Shown here: in pieces, positions 44,911 to 56,917 of the stretch
Numbering within the stretch: the stretch's first letter is position 1
Layout of the letters: every line of letters begins with the position of its first letter
Source of the DNA: Ypsolopha sequella
Taxonomy: Eukaryota; Arthropoda; Insecta; Lepidoptera; Ypsolophidae
Assembly (NCBI GenBank): GCA_934047225.1
Contig: OW203986.1
Span: 13,705,221-13,769,220 of the forward strand
DNA length: 64,000 nt
Direction of reading: 5' to 3'
Translations under genes and position numbers: made by a program
Notes under the pieces: model-generated
Databases searched by the model: none
Told to the model about the DNA's origin: nothing
The model's input: the letters and a program-made list of their open reading frames with translations, nothing else

Positions 44911-46970
44911 TTTTATTGGTTCGACTGTGCCATACTTTTTAACGATTATGTTTCATATCCATTTTTGTCAGAGATTATGAAAATGACATAGAACAAGTTT
45001 TTTAATGCTAGGTATTAGTAGCGCGGGTGGAGTTGCGCAAGGTTCGATGCTGGCGCCACGGAGACGCGTGCGCCGCCACAGCCTCGCGCGTTGACTGCTG
45101 GGGGCCTTGCAAATGTCCAATGCAACCTTCATCAACGTAAACAAACGTAGATGAAAGCTGTTACGTTACGCGTAACATTAACTATGTCTCTAACCGGTTA
45201 GATCTTAATTGCGTACAGCTAAGTTAAACGGTAGGTGCTCAAACGGAGTTCACTGCTGAAAGTTCGAATAGAGAATTCCGTTTCAATTTCCGTTCCATTG
45301 GAACAACAAAACCGTGGGTAGTAATAGATAGAACACGTGCTGGCATCAGAATAGAGGGCGAGTTAACAGTTATTGCTAAACGTTTCGCAACAGGAGCAAC
45401 CAGGGCTTTGAATATTCATGTGTCGGTGGTGGCCCGCCACGCCGCCGCTGCCGCCGCCGCCGCCACCGCTCGCACGTCGTCGGAAGTCCTTTTGAGTTCT
45501 CGCATCGCAATTTGAGATATTTGCTTGAAGTGTATTTCCAACTCTAGAACTGCCTACTTTATTCGTAGTATTTTTTTATTACAAATACAACATTTTGTAG
45601 AGTATCGAAAGCAAAGACGGTAACTGAAAGATGGACATCTTTTGCCAGACCACGGTCATCATGATGATCGTTCTACAACTCCACTTCTGAACAAAGGACT
45701 ACCCTGCAATATAAAAGTCTGGAAATAACAAACGATACTAAAACACGCATAAACCTGGAAACGAAGCGTGTTGGACTGTTGTCACGAAAGCGACGTATTT
45801 ATCACATTTTTGTTTAAAGTTTTATTCAATACCTTTATGGGAAAAGTTTCTATGACTGTTAAAATTGTGGAAATAAAATAGTCACACGTTGAGGTACATA
45901 GAAACGATTGCAAGCGGTGGAGGAATTTGGAAAGTAGTACGGGCGTGGGCGGGCGAGTCGCCCCGCACAAGCTTAGCTTCTTGATGAATCTTCGACGTCG
46001 CACTTTATATTTTATAGCATTTCTCACACGGTCGATTTACTTTTGTCGCTTTCTTAACCCCTTATACCTCAAAAATGCTGACTTTTAAACCACTGGAAGC
46101 ATTTTCTTGATTCGAAATCGATAAGATCACATAAATGTTTTGAAATATTTTATTATTTATTTATTGGTGTTACGCCGCTCATGAATTTATCCAAAAATTT
46201 TATAGAGACACAAAGTATTCGACTTCGTGTGTGGTTGATGCACCATCGGCGATGCACTTAACGATTACTTTCTCTCATGCAGCATCTTCAGATGGTACTT
46301 TTAGATAAGGAACCATATGCCCTTTTGATTGTGAAGATGCGCGTGTTGAGAAATATTATCATTGTTCTGTAGAACCTTAGACTTGATGATAATGGGTAGG
46401 TTATTTTAATGAAGCGCAAGACAATCTGTGGGATCTAAAGGGCTAAAGTCGAAGGGTTCCCACTTGCATGCGTGCGGCCTGCGGCGCCTGCGCAGAATTC
46501 AGAATGTGATACGTATCTCAAACACTACACTCTGCAGATGCCTGATAGTCTCCAGCAGATAATAGCACTTAAATTGGAACTCCCAAGTATTTAAAGAAAG
46601 AAATCGTTCTCGCCATAAGATTTATTGCGACTCCTCTGATTCTGAATAAAGTCTAGCAAATCCAATTAACGTTGAATCTTTTTCTTTCGCCCTTTCACCT
46701 TGGAACTCACCAACTATCCATTTTACTGATTTCAGGAAACTGATAAAAGTTTTCTTATTAATTATTCAATAGACGTCCTTTTCATTGGATTTTTACCTTG
46801 AGGCTTTTACTTTTATCTTTCTTTTACATCTAGAAAAATACATTTTTTCCCTATAATTGTGTCCTTAGACATTTCGTGAAGAATGAAATTTGTTCGTCCA
46901 TCCCTATTCGCGTCTTTTCAGAAGAAATTAAAGTTTGGTTATAAGAATCGTAGATAAAAAACAAGACACT
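44911..46970. other. Upstream region of NtA paralog A
   Basis: Contains a CpG-rich patch at about 45015-45110 (GCGCCACGGAGACGCGTGCG), compatible with a promoter for the minus-strand exon, and a (CCG)n-type tract at about 45436-45475. On the plus strand a frame is open from about 45229 to 45513 with a run of eight alanines but no ATG. I do not call it a gene. Confidence 0.35.
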
Positions 46971-47243
46971 AAAGCCGATTCTGAAGGCTTTAATTTTTGT
47001 TTTAATGCTGTGAAAACTAAATTTTCTTCATTGCAAAAAAGTCTTTAAAAACAGAAGCTAAATAACTTTTGAAGAAATTTAGTTTTGACAGCACTAAAAC
47101 AAAAATCAATGCCTTTAGAATCGGCTTTATTGTCTACTATTTAACTTTATTATTTTATCCAGTCAGTTATTATGTGACATAAATAGGTAAATACCTGAAA
47201 ATTATCCCATAAATATGTATCATATTTATCATCGTCTCGTTTG
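46971..47243 (-). mobile_element. Foldback MITE copy 3 with an extended flank
   Basis: 46971-47130 is the hairpin (AAAGCCGATTCTGAAGGCTT to GCCTTTAGAATCGGCTTTA). 47131-47243 (TTGTCTACTATTTAACTTTA to ATCATCGTCTCGTTTGTGA) is the reverse complement of 27031-27146. Confidence 0.65.
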
Positions 47244-47812
47244 TGAATTCAAGCCAAGATAATGTGGATCTTCTACGTGCTCAGAGAATTATAATTTTCC
47301 GCCAAGATTGTTATTTGAACGAACGCTGTTCTATTTTAGTAGAGCAGAAATAACATTTACTGACATACATAGTTGATAACTTTGTACACTGTGAAGTGAT
47401 ACATTATGTACAATTCTTTCCAACTTTATACAAGAACCCTCTAAGGCAACTTAATTATAAGCGAATTTAAAATAACAATATCTCTAGAAAAACTGGTTAA
47501 AAAATTTCATGAAAATGTTCTGTCAATGTAATTTTATAAGAATCGGCTATATTTTTTGTTAATTTGCCCACATAATACGGTGTAGCAAAAATTTAAAAAA
47601 TTGTTAAAAATTTTACCACAATAAAAGAGAAAAAAAGCTTTTTCTTACCAATATAGGTTTATTAAATTTTACCGAAAGCAAATTTAAAAAGTATATAATG
47701 GTGTAATAATTACTTGAGTGATCTTTAAAAAACCTCGAAAAATTGGATGTCCCCTTATCTCCAAAACTGGTCGACAGAAAAATATTTAAAAAAACGATTA
47801 TATAAGCCCTCC
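47244..47812. other. AT-rich intergenic sequence
   Basis: No gene seen. The 76-codon minus-strand frame at 47613-47843 runs into the repeat element. Confidence 0.35.
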
Positions 47813-49085
47813 TTGTGTTAGTAAGATATCTGTCTGTTTTCACTGTAATGGTACAGTTTCACTGTAATAACTGAAGAAACTGTACGATTACAGTGGAACT
47901 AGTAATCACTGTAATAGCTGAAGAAACTGTACTATTACAGTGATTACTAGTAATCACTGTAATAGCTGAAGAAACTGTACGATAACAGTGGAACTAGTGA
48001 TCACTGTAATAGCTGAAGAAACGTAATCACTGTAATAGCTGAAGAAACTGTACGATTACAGTGGAACTAGTAATCACTGTAATAGCTGATGAAACTGTAC
48101 TATTACAGTGATTACTAGTAATCACTGTAATAGCTGAAGAAACTGTACGATAACAGTGGAACTAGTAATCACTGTAATAGCTGAAGAAACTGCACTATTA
48201 CAGTGATTACTAGTAATCACTGTAATAGCTGAAGAAACTGTACGATTACAGTGGAACTAGTAATCACTGTAATAGCTGAAGAAACTGTACGATTACAGTG
48301 GAACTAGTAATCACTGTAATAGCTGAAGAAACTGCACTATTACAGTGATTACTAGTAATCACTGTAATAGCTGAAGAAACTGTACGATTACAGTGGAACT
48401 AGTAATCACTGTAATAGCTGAAGAAACTGTACTATTACAGTAGAACTAGTAATCACTGTAATAGCTGAAGAAACTGTACGATTACAGTGGAACTAGTAAT
48501 CACTGTAATAGCTGAAGAAACTGCACTATTACAGTGATTACTAGTAATCACTGTAATAGCTGAAGAAACTGTACGATTACAGTGGAACTAGTAATCACTG
48601 TAATAGCTGAAGAAACTGTACTATTACAGTAGAACTAGTAATCACTGTAATAGCTGAAGAAACTGTACTATTACAGTGAAACTAGTAATCACTGTAATAG
48701 CTGAAGAAACTGTACGATTACAGTGGAACTAGTAATCACTGTAATAGCTGAAGAAACTGTACGATTACAGTGGAACTAGTAATCACTGTAATAGCTGAAG
48801 AAACTGTACTATTACAGTGGAACTAGTAATCACTGTAATAACTGAAGAAACTGTACTATTACAGTGGAACTAGTAATCACTGTAATAGCTGAAGAAACTT
48901 TACTATTACAGTGGAACTAGTAATCACTGTAATAGCTGAAGAAACTGTACTATTACAGTGAAACTAGTAATCACTGTAATAGCTGAAGAAACTGTACGAT
49001 TACAGTGGAACTAGTAATCACTGTAATAGCTGAAGAAACTGTACGATTACAGTGGAACTAGCCAGGCGATATCTAACTAACACAA
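47813..49085. mobile_element. TIR-bracketed element carrying a minisatellite
   Basis: TTGTGTTAGTAAGATATC (47813-47830) and GATATCTAACTAACACAA (49068-49085) are inverted copies with 17 of 18 matches, placed just outside a 1.2-kb tandem array. No clear target duplication was found. The arrangement fits a MITE whose interior became a tandem array. Confidence 0.6.
47860..49060 (+). repeat. 47-bp palindrome-rich minisatellite, about 25 units
   Basis: The consensus unit runs CACTGTAATAGCTGAAGAAA, CTGTACGATTACAGTGGAAC, TAGTAAT. In many units CACTGTAATA pairs with TATTACAGTG in the same unit. Variant units with TATTACAGTGATTACTAG next to TAATCACTGTAATA make a 32-bp perfect palindrome across the unit junction. 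Several variants (CGATTACAGTGGAAC, TATTACAGTGATTAC, TATTACAGTAGAAC, TATTACAGTGAAAC) alternate in blocks. One unit near 48015 is truncated. Confidence 0.9.
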
Positions 49086-50651
49086 TCTTGGGAAGCCGTG
49101 TCTCTTTCTTCAAGATCTCTTAGTAATAAAACTAATGAGAAATATAAAAGAAGTATAACAAATAAAAAAGTATTTTATGAAATTGAAATGTGGATATCGA
49201 ATTATAGGTAATAAAGAGCTGATTGTAAAAATATAGATAAAGTTGATCTATTGCTATTTATACTGTTTTCGAGAATTTTTTTAAATACCACAAAAATGTT
49301 CCGATAATTAGAGGACAGAATAATAAGTGATAATAAGTTTATTTTTAAGGAATTTACGAAAACAAACAATTATAAAAAATAAATTAAAATTATCCTTATT
49401 AAATGTAACGACGATTTAAACTTACCTTTTCCTATTATTTGTTACAAATAATTCTTTTTTTTTTCAGTATAATAAACAGTTTTGGGCAAAATTTTCCATA
49501 TCTCTGACTTTCCTCAAAACTGACAAAAGACGGAAATCTAGGCGAGCGAGTCTGACTCGCACTGGACCGTGTTTTTTATATACTGAATTTACATTTATCA
49601 AGCAAATCAATAAACGTATGCACACAATAAAGTGTTAAGCTTACTTCTTAAGCTGCTCTTAAACAACAAAAGCTCCGAAAGCCCAGAGTCCATTAAACTA
49701 AAGAGCAGTCATCAAATGTCCATCTGAATCACTTCTCATTACATCATGCTGCGCGGACGCATCCGCTGCCCATTTTATTAGTTGAACCAATTGTGATCGC
49801 TGCTTGATAAAGGCTTATAAGATAAAGAAAGATTTTATGTACAACTCAATAATTTGACAATTATAAAAACTTTACCAAAACAATTCTGTGAAATTTAGAG
49901 TTGCTGCGGCTAGCCGCCAGTATTCTTCACTTTTTTCTGTATTCGTCGAATAGTGAATAATAGTGTCTATTATTCGAAAATAACGAATATTAGTCTGACA
50001 TAAATTTTGGAGGAAAGAAACAACGGATTTAAAAAGAACCAAGGTATAATTAAGAGAGTAGCAAGTAATAATAATAATAAAATTAGCAATAAATCAGTCA
50101 TACATTTTTTTTTTTTTAGTGTACTCAATCAGGATGACTCGTTTAAGTCCAGAAGGGGCAGATTGTAGTGTAGAAATAAAGCCTCATGTAAGCTCGAATT
50201 CCACCCGCACATCAGTGATGCTCATGCCAAACAGATATGCCATGTTATCGTTATTTAAATTAATCAGTAATAATAATTTATGATTATTACTCGAATTATT
50301 CGACTATAGGAAATGCCGATTAATCGATAACCGATTATTCGCTATAACTACTATTTGCAGCATTTCTAATTTAGATACAGAAGGGAGAGTTTGACAAATA
50401 TTACCAGCAACTATAATTGGCTTGATATTTATCTTTTTCTACTTGTTACATATTTGATTTTAACTAAAAGATATTAAAGGCTGAAAATATTATTAATTAC
50501 CAATGAGAAATTAAAAATATCTCGGATCGTTTTTTTTTCCCATGATTTGGGCTTACCGCCATCTATTCCCTATTTTTCATATAAAACCAATAAGCAGAAT
50601 AAACACATTTACACAATTATGAACATTATATGTAAAGGACTGCTCTAGTAC
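49086..50651. other. Sequence between the minisatellite and NtA paralog B
   Basis: AT-rich. About 49510-49580 is the head of the GGAACCCTAAAAA family in reverse (GAGTCAGACTCGC as GCGAGTCTGACTCGC). If paralog B splices leftward, this is intron. No exon recognised. Confidence 0.35.
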
Positions 50652-51210
50652 CTTTTACGGCAGCGTTGATCCTGTCGAGATGATAAAGGGTCAAGGGCAC
50701 CGGATCTGTCAGCAGCCGGAACCTGGGAGACGGGCCTCTACGCGCCTGCGCGTAAACCCCATCGCTCAGGAAGATAGCAGAAAGACGCGCGCGGGGAGCG
50801 GGGGCGCACGACTCCCGCGCACGCCTCTTCTCCACAGCCAACGTCGCTCCACTCAACGTCTCCACTGACCCACCCTCCTCCTTCACAAACCCTCGCAACT
50901 CACTTATCTCCCCCTTCAAAACACGTCTCATATACACTTTGTACAAGTTAGATCTCTTCCCAGAAGAATCGTCATCCGAACGAAACTTTTTCACATTCAA
51001 AACTTTACCTGTGAAAATGTACTTTGACTTCGATATCGCTTCCATCAGCGACCACTCGTCGTTGACCAAACTCTCATTAAAAGGGCAAGGGGGTAAGATA
51101 GCGCGATGTCGTCGATTGTTGATCCTTTTTCTCACTTTGCCGCGGATCCTAAACTCCGCTGCGCACGCGCTCATCAAAGCGATAACGACAAAAATAATTG
51201 TGGGCTTCAT
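50652..51210 (-). CDS. First coding exon of a secreted NtA/netrin-like domain protein (paralog B)
   Basis: I place the start at the ATG at 51210, because it begins a signal peptide (MKPTIIFVVIALMSACAA, residues 1-18) aligned with paralog A. The frame is open 26 codons further up to 51288, but that extension has no counterpart. After cleavage come EFRIRGKVRKR, a basic linker, LPPCPFNES with a possible N-glycan site, SKYIFTGKVLNVKKF, KGEISELRGFV, LSGATLAVE, a second Cys in RESCAPAP, AIFLSDGVY and RLLTDPVPLTLYHLDRINAA. The similarity to paralog A stops at AAA G|GTACTA, so the exon ends at 50652 in phase 1 with a donor at 50651. The exon is much more GC-rich than its flanks. A possible TATA-like CATAAAAAGG lies about 80 bases upstream (about 51286-51296). 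Function is inferred only: an extracellular or basement-membrane protein if truly agrin-like. Confidence 0.7.
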
Positions 51211-54200
51211 GTTGCAAAACTTACACACTCTTACACGCTCTTTACAAATGTAACTTGTCACATATTGTGTGTTGTTTATCGCAAACACCTTTTTATGGCT
51301 GACATCTTACTTGCAGAAAAGGGTAAATTGAATATTAATTTCTTGATTAAAACGTTAATGTAAACTCGGGTTTAAGATGCTAAAGTCATGTTGATGAAGG
51401 CACTTCCGTAGTCGGTGCTACGCTCGTGCTCGATCTCGTTGTATCGGCACAAAGGGGACAGTCAAGTGATAGTAGACACGTGCGCACGCGCGTATACCCG
51501 GCGCTGACTGAAGAAGGCTGTCCCTCGACTCGTGCGCAGCCTCACTTGCTCTGGAGAAATACTTACTTGATACCTCTAATGTTCTCGTTTATGTGACGTT
51601 ATATTTCCCTAAATTGATTAAGGACTTTTATAAAACACGTAGTTTTGCTGGAAGAGATCACTATAAGTCCGTGAGATCTACGTTATTTCTACGTTTAGTT
51701 TTTCATTTTCAGTAGTAAACAAATAACGTTAAACGACTATTTCGAATATTGTAACTATTGGATTTATAAAATAGATTTATAAAAAGTCGACAAAGATCTA
51801 GTTAAAAGAAAATAGTACATGGTATCTATATTTCAATTTTGTAAATAATTAAAGAACTCTTCTAAAAGTTAGATACTGTAGGAATATTGTAATTATCATA
51901 GACTGCCTTAAGAAACGGTAAATAATGAACGTATATTATTCTCTTATTTTATACCTTTTCTGTTTTGGCTACCTAGCTCACAAAGCCAAAGCAAATTCTT
52001 GCGAATCTATCAATTTTCATTTGCTCATCGTTCTTATCACAAGAAATACTGTAGAATACTGATAGTAAACAGTGACTTCAAGAGTCCTAGAGATAGATAG
52101 GTTCTTGTAGTGCAGAGTCGAGACTATCTATAACCAACCAGCTTGTTTAGAAACCCGACAAGACCTTATGTTTCTAGTTATAATGGTGGTTGTCGATGAG
52201 CTATGTTATATTAATCTTGGTATTCTTAGTGCAGATCGCGATAGGCCTGTGAAAGCTCGGAGCGCGAGCGACGCACGTGGGAGGACCGGCTGTGGCGCCA
52301 CGGGGGATTCCTTTCTTGTGCATCGCTTTGATTTATTTTACAACTATATTTTGTAGGGAAATCAAGCTTTTCCTTTTTCAGGATCGTTTTCTTTTTTCAT
52401 TTATTAGGAACAAGCCGCAAGGTCGATCACACAAAAAACATTTTTAATACATACATTTTATAGCAAATGAACACTACCGATAAAAGTTGTTTAGAAGTAA
52501 TGCAATTTGGTACAAATTTCCTAATGAAAATAAAGACACAGTAAAAATAATCACACATAAATAAAACTTTACTGAGGAACTTCTTTTTTTTGTGAGTGAC
52601 TTACGACGCTGTTGGCCATCTGCCGTTTACAACTTTAACCGGACAAAAGGAGGGAACGCTGAGAACTTTTATCTCCTATGGAATTTTAATCAACAATCGC
52701 TGAGGGCCCCCAGCTGGGGAATCTCGGCTCAGGATGGTGTGTGCTCTATTGGAGAGTGAGGAACTTTACTTCCTTTTTATCGCCAAGTAATTCCTATAAT
52801 TTGGAGTACTTTTATTTGCATGCCTTAATTATAACAAGAAAATATGCTACAGATTTCTTTAACAGTTAGCTACAGTTACTTTAAAATAGGGTTTATCAAA
52901 AAAGTTGCGCTTGAGCAGAACAACATACAAAATATAGAAACATCTCGAGTTTGCTCAATTGCTCATCAATTCTCAACCAATCTGTTAATTCAATTTACAT
53001 ACTCGTACACAGATTGCAACCGTAAGGATTTCAGTTTAGATTTAAAATCAAATTAAATTGATGAATCATAGTGGAGTGGCCTCGAACAATCATTCCCACA
53101 CTTCAATAGAGATTACAGGCCAGCGATATAGAATAGACCACAAAACACCTTTTCTGATTTGCGGACACACACAGTCCAAGATGTCTAAGAGTTTTGCGGC
53201 GATTCCACTGATTGCATCCAGATTTCTCGCGTCGGAACGGATGTGTGCTCTCTTCATATTATTTAGTGGTAAAATCAAACGTGTAACCCTAGTAGTTGAA
53301 CGGTAAAACGGTACACACCGTTTTGCGCTAATGGTTGAACGCTGTACCTCGACATATTTTAATTTAGGATGTGATATGAAATAGTTTAAGCGCCTGGGTA
53401 ATGGCAGGTATATTAAACTACCTACCGTAAGATAGGTCTTGCTTGTCTAAAACGGAATTTTAGTCGGAGAGGAAATTGTAATTTTGGATTTTGCTTCAAT
53501 TTACACAATAAGGCACTATAATATTCGAAGATCCAATAAGCTGAATGTGCAATTAAGAGCATAAACGATAAATATAAGTGTTTTATGATGTATAAATATT
53601 TATATTCAAAGAGTGTGGAGAACGCATCAAAATCAAGATTTTTCTTCCCACGCGCGTTTTGTGTAAAGATCGCGCTTAATAAGCTACGCCGCGTTTAAGA
53701 TCATTTTCAAGCTTATTCCATTCTATTACGAGCTTTTTTAGTCCATATAAACTTCATGCGCGCACGCAAGCATGTATAAATCTTATGCGCAAGTCTTTGT
53801 TCCGCGCATGCACATAATGTACGTCATAATTGATGCGTACAGCGAATAATGTACGCAAGAAAATATTAAGGACCATCATAAATATACTGTGCAGGGCGGT
53901 AATTAAAAATGTCCGAAGAGATTAAAGTCTCATTACCTCTATCTACATTATAATAATTCGCAAGTACTACAGAAAACCATGTGTGTGTTAATTTAAAACA
54001 ATTTAAATCCTTCAACGGTTGCTGAAACAGACTTTTGTCCGCCGCCATTGTAACTACCCCAACCATGAACAAAACATGCCTGAAAATCAATAATTTGATT
54101 AATACCAACCCTAATTCCGGCTATCCATAAGCCAATAAATCCACTAAACAGTTTATTCCACACGAAATAACCGCGAAATATATTCCCAGAAATGGCTGGC

Positions 54201-55009
54201 ACATCACCCTCTATAACTCACGCATGGAACCCTGAACTAATCCCGATTTACTGAAACGATCACGGCACGATATTAAATCACTCTGTCAAACTATAACAAG
54301 CCGCTCATTAAGCCTACCCGCCTAGTAAACATCGATACGCCTCTATTATAAGCGACTTACTCAATTAATATAACCTTCCAACTGATAACGCCTTAACTGA
54401 AATAGAAAAACGGCGCAAAAAGTGATCTTAAGAGGGAGCAGCAAGACGTAGCCTAATCAAGGGGAGGTAATTGAAAATGCAAATTGGCGCAAACAGTAAG
54501 CTTATTAAAGATGAGCCTCTTGTGGAAAACGTTCCATAAAGGAGACAACGTATAACCGGAGGCGCAGAACCAAAGTAATGGGCGCGCTCGCTCGGGAGAA
54601 ATCATCGTAAAATGTTGCTGATGACTCTGTCACTTGAAAGGTCTGTGATCCATCTCGGTTGGTGGTCTTTTACGGTGAACTAACAGCAAATAATTGTGGG
54701 TGCAAAGCAAATGTTGCGTCAACGAAAATAAATACCGTTATTGCGCTGCCGTAGACTAGCTTTTGAAAAGGTAGCACGGTCGCAAACATTACTACGTGCT
54801 TGTAACAGCTAAGTTATTGCATTAAAGTTCCGACCTACAATTTACTTGCGAATAATGGACTTATTAAGTTTCTTTTAAATTGTTTATTTTGTTACTCTAT
54901 GTTTTTAAAGTCATTCATAATTATTTTAAAAGTGGAATTAGGAATTCCCATAGCTTAATTTCAAAAATATATATTTTTTTCTCATAATATGCGCCATTTT
55001 AGGACAAAG
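51211..55009. other. Largely unique intergenic or intronic sequence
   Basis: CpG-rich patches lie at about 51400-51540 and 52225-52310, upstream of paralog B. 53058-53306 has overlapping frames on both strands (82 and 62 codons) with even composition; I recognise no domain. 54000-54240 is also unique-looking. This is the largest stretch without obvious transposons, so regulatory sequence or short exons could be hidden here. Confidence 0.35.
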
Positions 55010-55870
55010 TTTTCGTTATTTTGGTTAATAAATAAACCATTATTTTTTCATGATTTTTTGGAATTGTCGGTTATGACGTCACTTGAGAATTTTAGTTAGA
55101 CATTATACTGATTGTGATGTGTGATTGCTTTTAAAATAGTGGTCTGTCTCTGTCTGTCTAATCATCTGTCATCCATCTGTCAAATCAGTTGGCAGCCAAA
55201 GATTTCAAAAGTTTAGATGAGCCCTGGCACCTAAAATCTATTGCATCGTTTTTTAATGCGAGCGTTAACATAATGCCGACACGCGCACACTTATGAGAGC
55301 GCAATCTGTCTACCTACGGTCAGCAAACTGATCAGACTACTAAAGTTGTTAAAATGATTAACTTTAAGTGCACTTAAGGCGTCCAACTATCACTGTGTTC
55401 AGATGATCACTGATTCCAAACTTGTGAGCGTCACCCATTTGAAGGCGGAAACATTTTGGTGCTGTCATAGTACGGTACGGGCTTATCTTTACTTTTGAAA
55501 TCTTTGTTGGCAGCTATATTTTTATAAATTTATTTTGATAGCAAAGGACACATTTCTAAACAGCCATTTCTCAAGTTACGTCACACAAAAGCAAATGGAA
55601 GTTGCAGCTTTTTCGTAAACATATTCATCATCATGAGGTTATTAAGACCACAAATTTGAAAATACGGCGTAATGGTTTTCGAACTAACACACCTTAACAT
55701 AATTTAATCTAAGCGAATTAGTAGAATTAACCCAAGACTCTTCAGCGCTGTTACTGGCGGGTGCACGTAGATACCATGCTGCAGTAGTTTTAATAGTTTT
55801 TCTGGTGCATATGAAAACATGAAAATGCTTCAGTGTCACCTCAGTGCAGCTGCTCTTTTTGTTAAGCTTT
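55010..55870 (-). repeat. Long dispersed repeat, copy 2 (inverted partner of 14400-15060)
   Basis: The reverse complement of the 14.4-kb copy, with extra sequence at about 55190-55530. The shared ends include TGGTCTGTCTCTGTCTGTCT and AGCGCTGTTACTGGCGGGTG. Confidence 0.65.
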
Positions 55871-56058
55871 TCATTAAACGGGTTCCCGCTTTCTGTAAAG
55901 CTCATAAAATGTTTTCAGCCTTATTTTACTAGCCAAGATAGGTAATAAAAATTTTGTTTTGAATTTCTTCAGTTTTATTCGCTCCTATTTACTTGCATTT
56001 TTTACTATTTCACATGACTCGTATTTTGAGTGAAGTATACATTTATTTTACAGGTTGT

Positions 56059-56413
56059 AGAGCTGATGCCGGACTCGACTGTGGAGGTACCACCATCTTA
56101 CTTAGAGACCCCCTCGAAGTAATTCGGGGGAGAGTAAGAGGACAGCTCACAGGCAAAAAACCAGGAGGCCCACCATGCCTGGGACCGATGGATGGCGGTA
56201 TATCCATCCCTAATAGCCGGGCCTTATATGGAACAGACTGGTGACGGGCAGCGGCGTCACTAGTGCGAGGGTTCCAACACCACGCTCACCAACCCGCCTG
56301 CCCAGCGTGTGTGAGTATGGGCAATTCTTTCAGGGTGACCGCCGGGAGTGGCAAAGTCCTGGAAAGGCTAATGTCCAGCAGTGGACGAACTAGGCTGATG
56401 GATGGATGGATGA
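56059..56413 (+). mobile_element. 3' tail of an RTE-like non-LTR retrotransposon
   Basis: GATGCCGGACTCGACTGTGG to AATGTCCAGCAGTGGACGAA, CTAGGCTGATGGATGGATGG and ATGAT. The most complete tail in the window. It ends in a GGAT/GAT microsatellite as expected for this retroposon type. Confidence 0.6.
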
Positions 56414-56801
56414 TACATTTATTAGAAACTAATTACGTTTATTAGATAGCTGCGTAATAAAATAGGTAGCAAAATTAAAAGTAAGGAACTAATTTTCTAA
56501 TTAATTAAACAAAATTTAATAACCTTACTACGGTAGATAGGTACGACGACGAAGACACAAACGGTAGATTTTACCGCTTTCCGATTCGAATAGGCACAGT
56601 TATAATAAGCACCAGTAAAGATAATCTATTTTATAAATACGAAAAGCTATAAAGGGACAAAAGTCACGGGAAAGAGTGAGATGGCGCTCTACACACCTTT
56701 GTGTGCGCGTATCACTCGTATGAACGCCAAAATCGCGAAAAAAATTATACAATTCGATTCCTTGGATGAACGGTATAAACAATATGGGTTCACCACTCAC
56801 T

Positions 56802-56874
56802 CATCACGTTGGGATGTAATAAACGTCGCTAAAACGCGGTGTGACTTGCATTTCACAGTCCGCACTTGGAAAAC
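56802..56874 (+). mobile_element. 3' fragment of the tRNA-derived SINE
   Basis: CATCACGTTGGGATGTAATA, AACGTCGCTAAAACGCGG, TGTGACTTGCATTTCACAGT and CCGCAC match the tail of 17391-17679. The head is absent. Confidence 0.55.
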
Positions 56875-56877
56875 TTC

Positions 56878-56917
56878 TGACATGAATCCTCGAGGGGGTC
56901 CTCGAGGATTCATGTCA
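56878..56917. repeat. Perfect 18-bp hairpin with a 4-base loop
   Basis: TGACATGAATCCTCGAGG (56878-56895), loop GGGT, then CCTCGAGGATTCATGTCA (56900-56917). It sits at the end of the SINE fragment. Confidence 0.9.

Noticed and set aside
50680..51363. Plus-strand frames of 62-104 codons opposite NtA paralog B
   Set aside because: Antisense shadows favoured by the GC-rich exon.
53058..53306. Overlapping frames on both strands with balanced composition
   Set aside because: No domain, splice site or start context could be supported. Kept only as part of a unique region.
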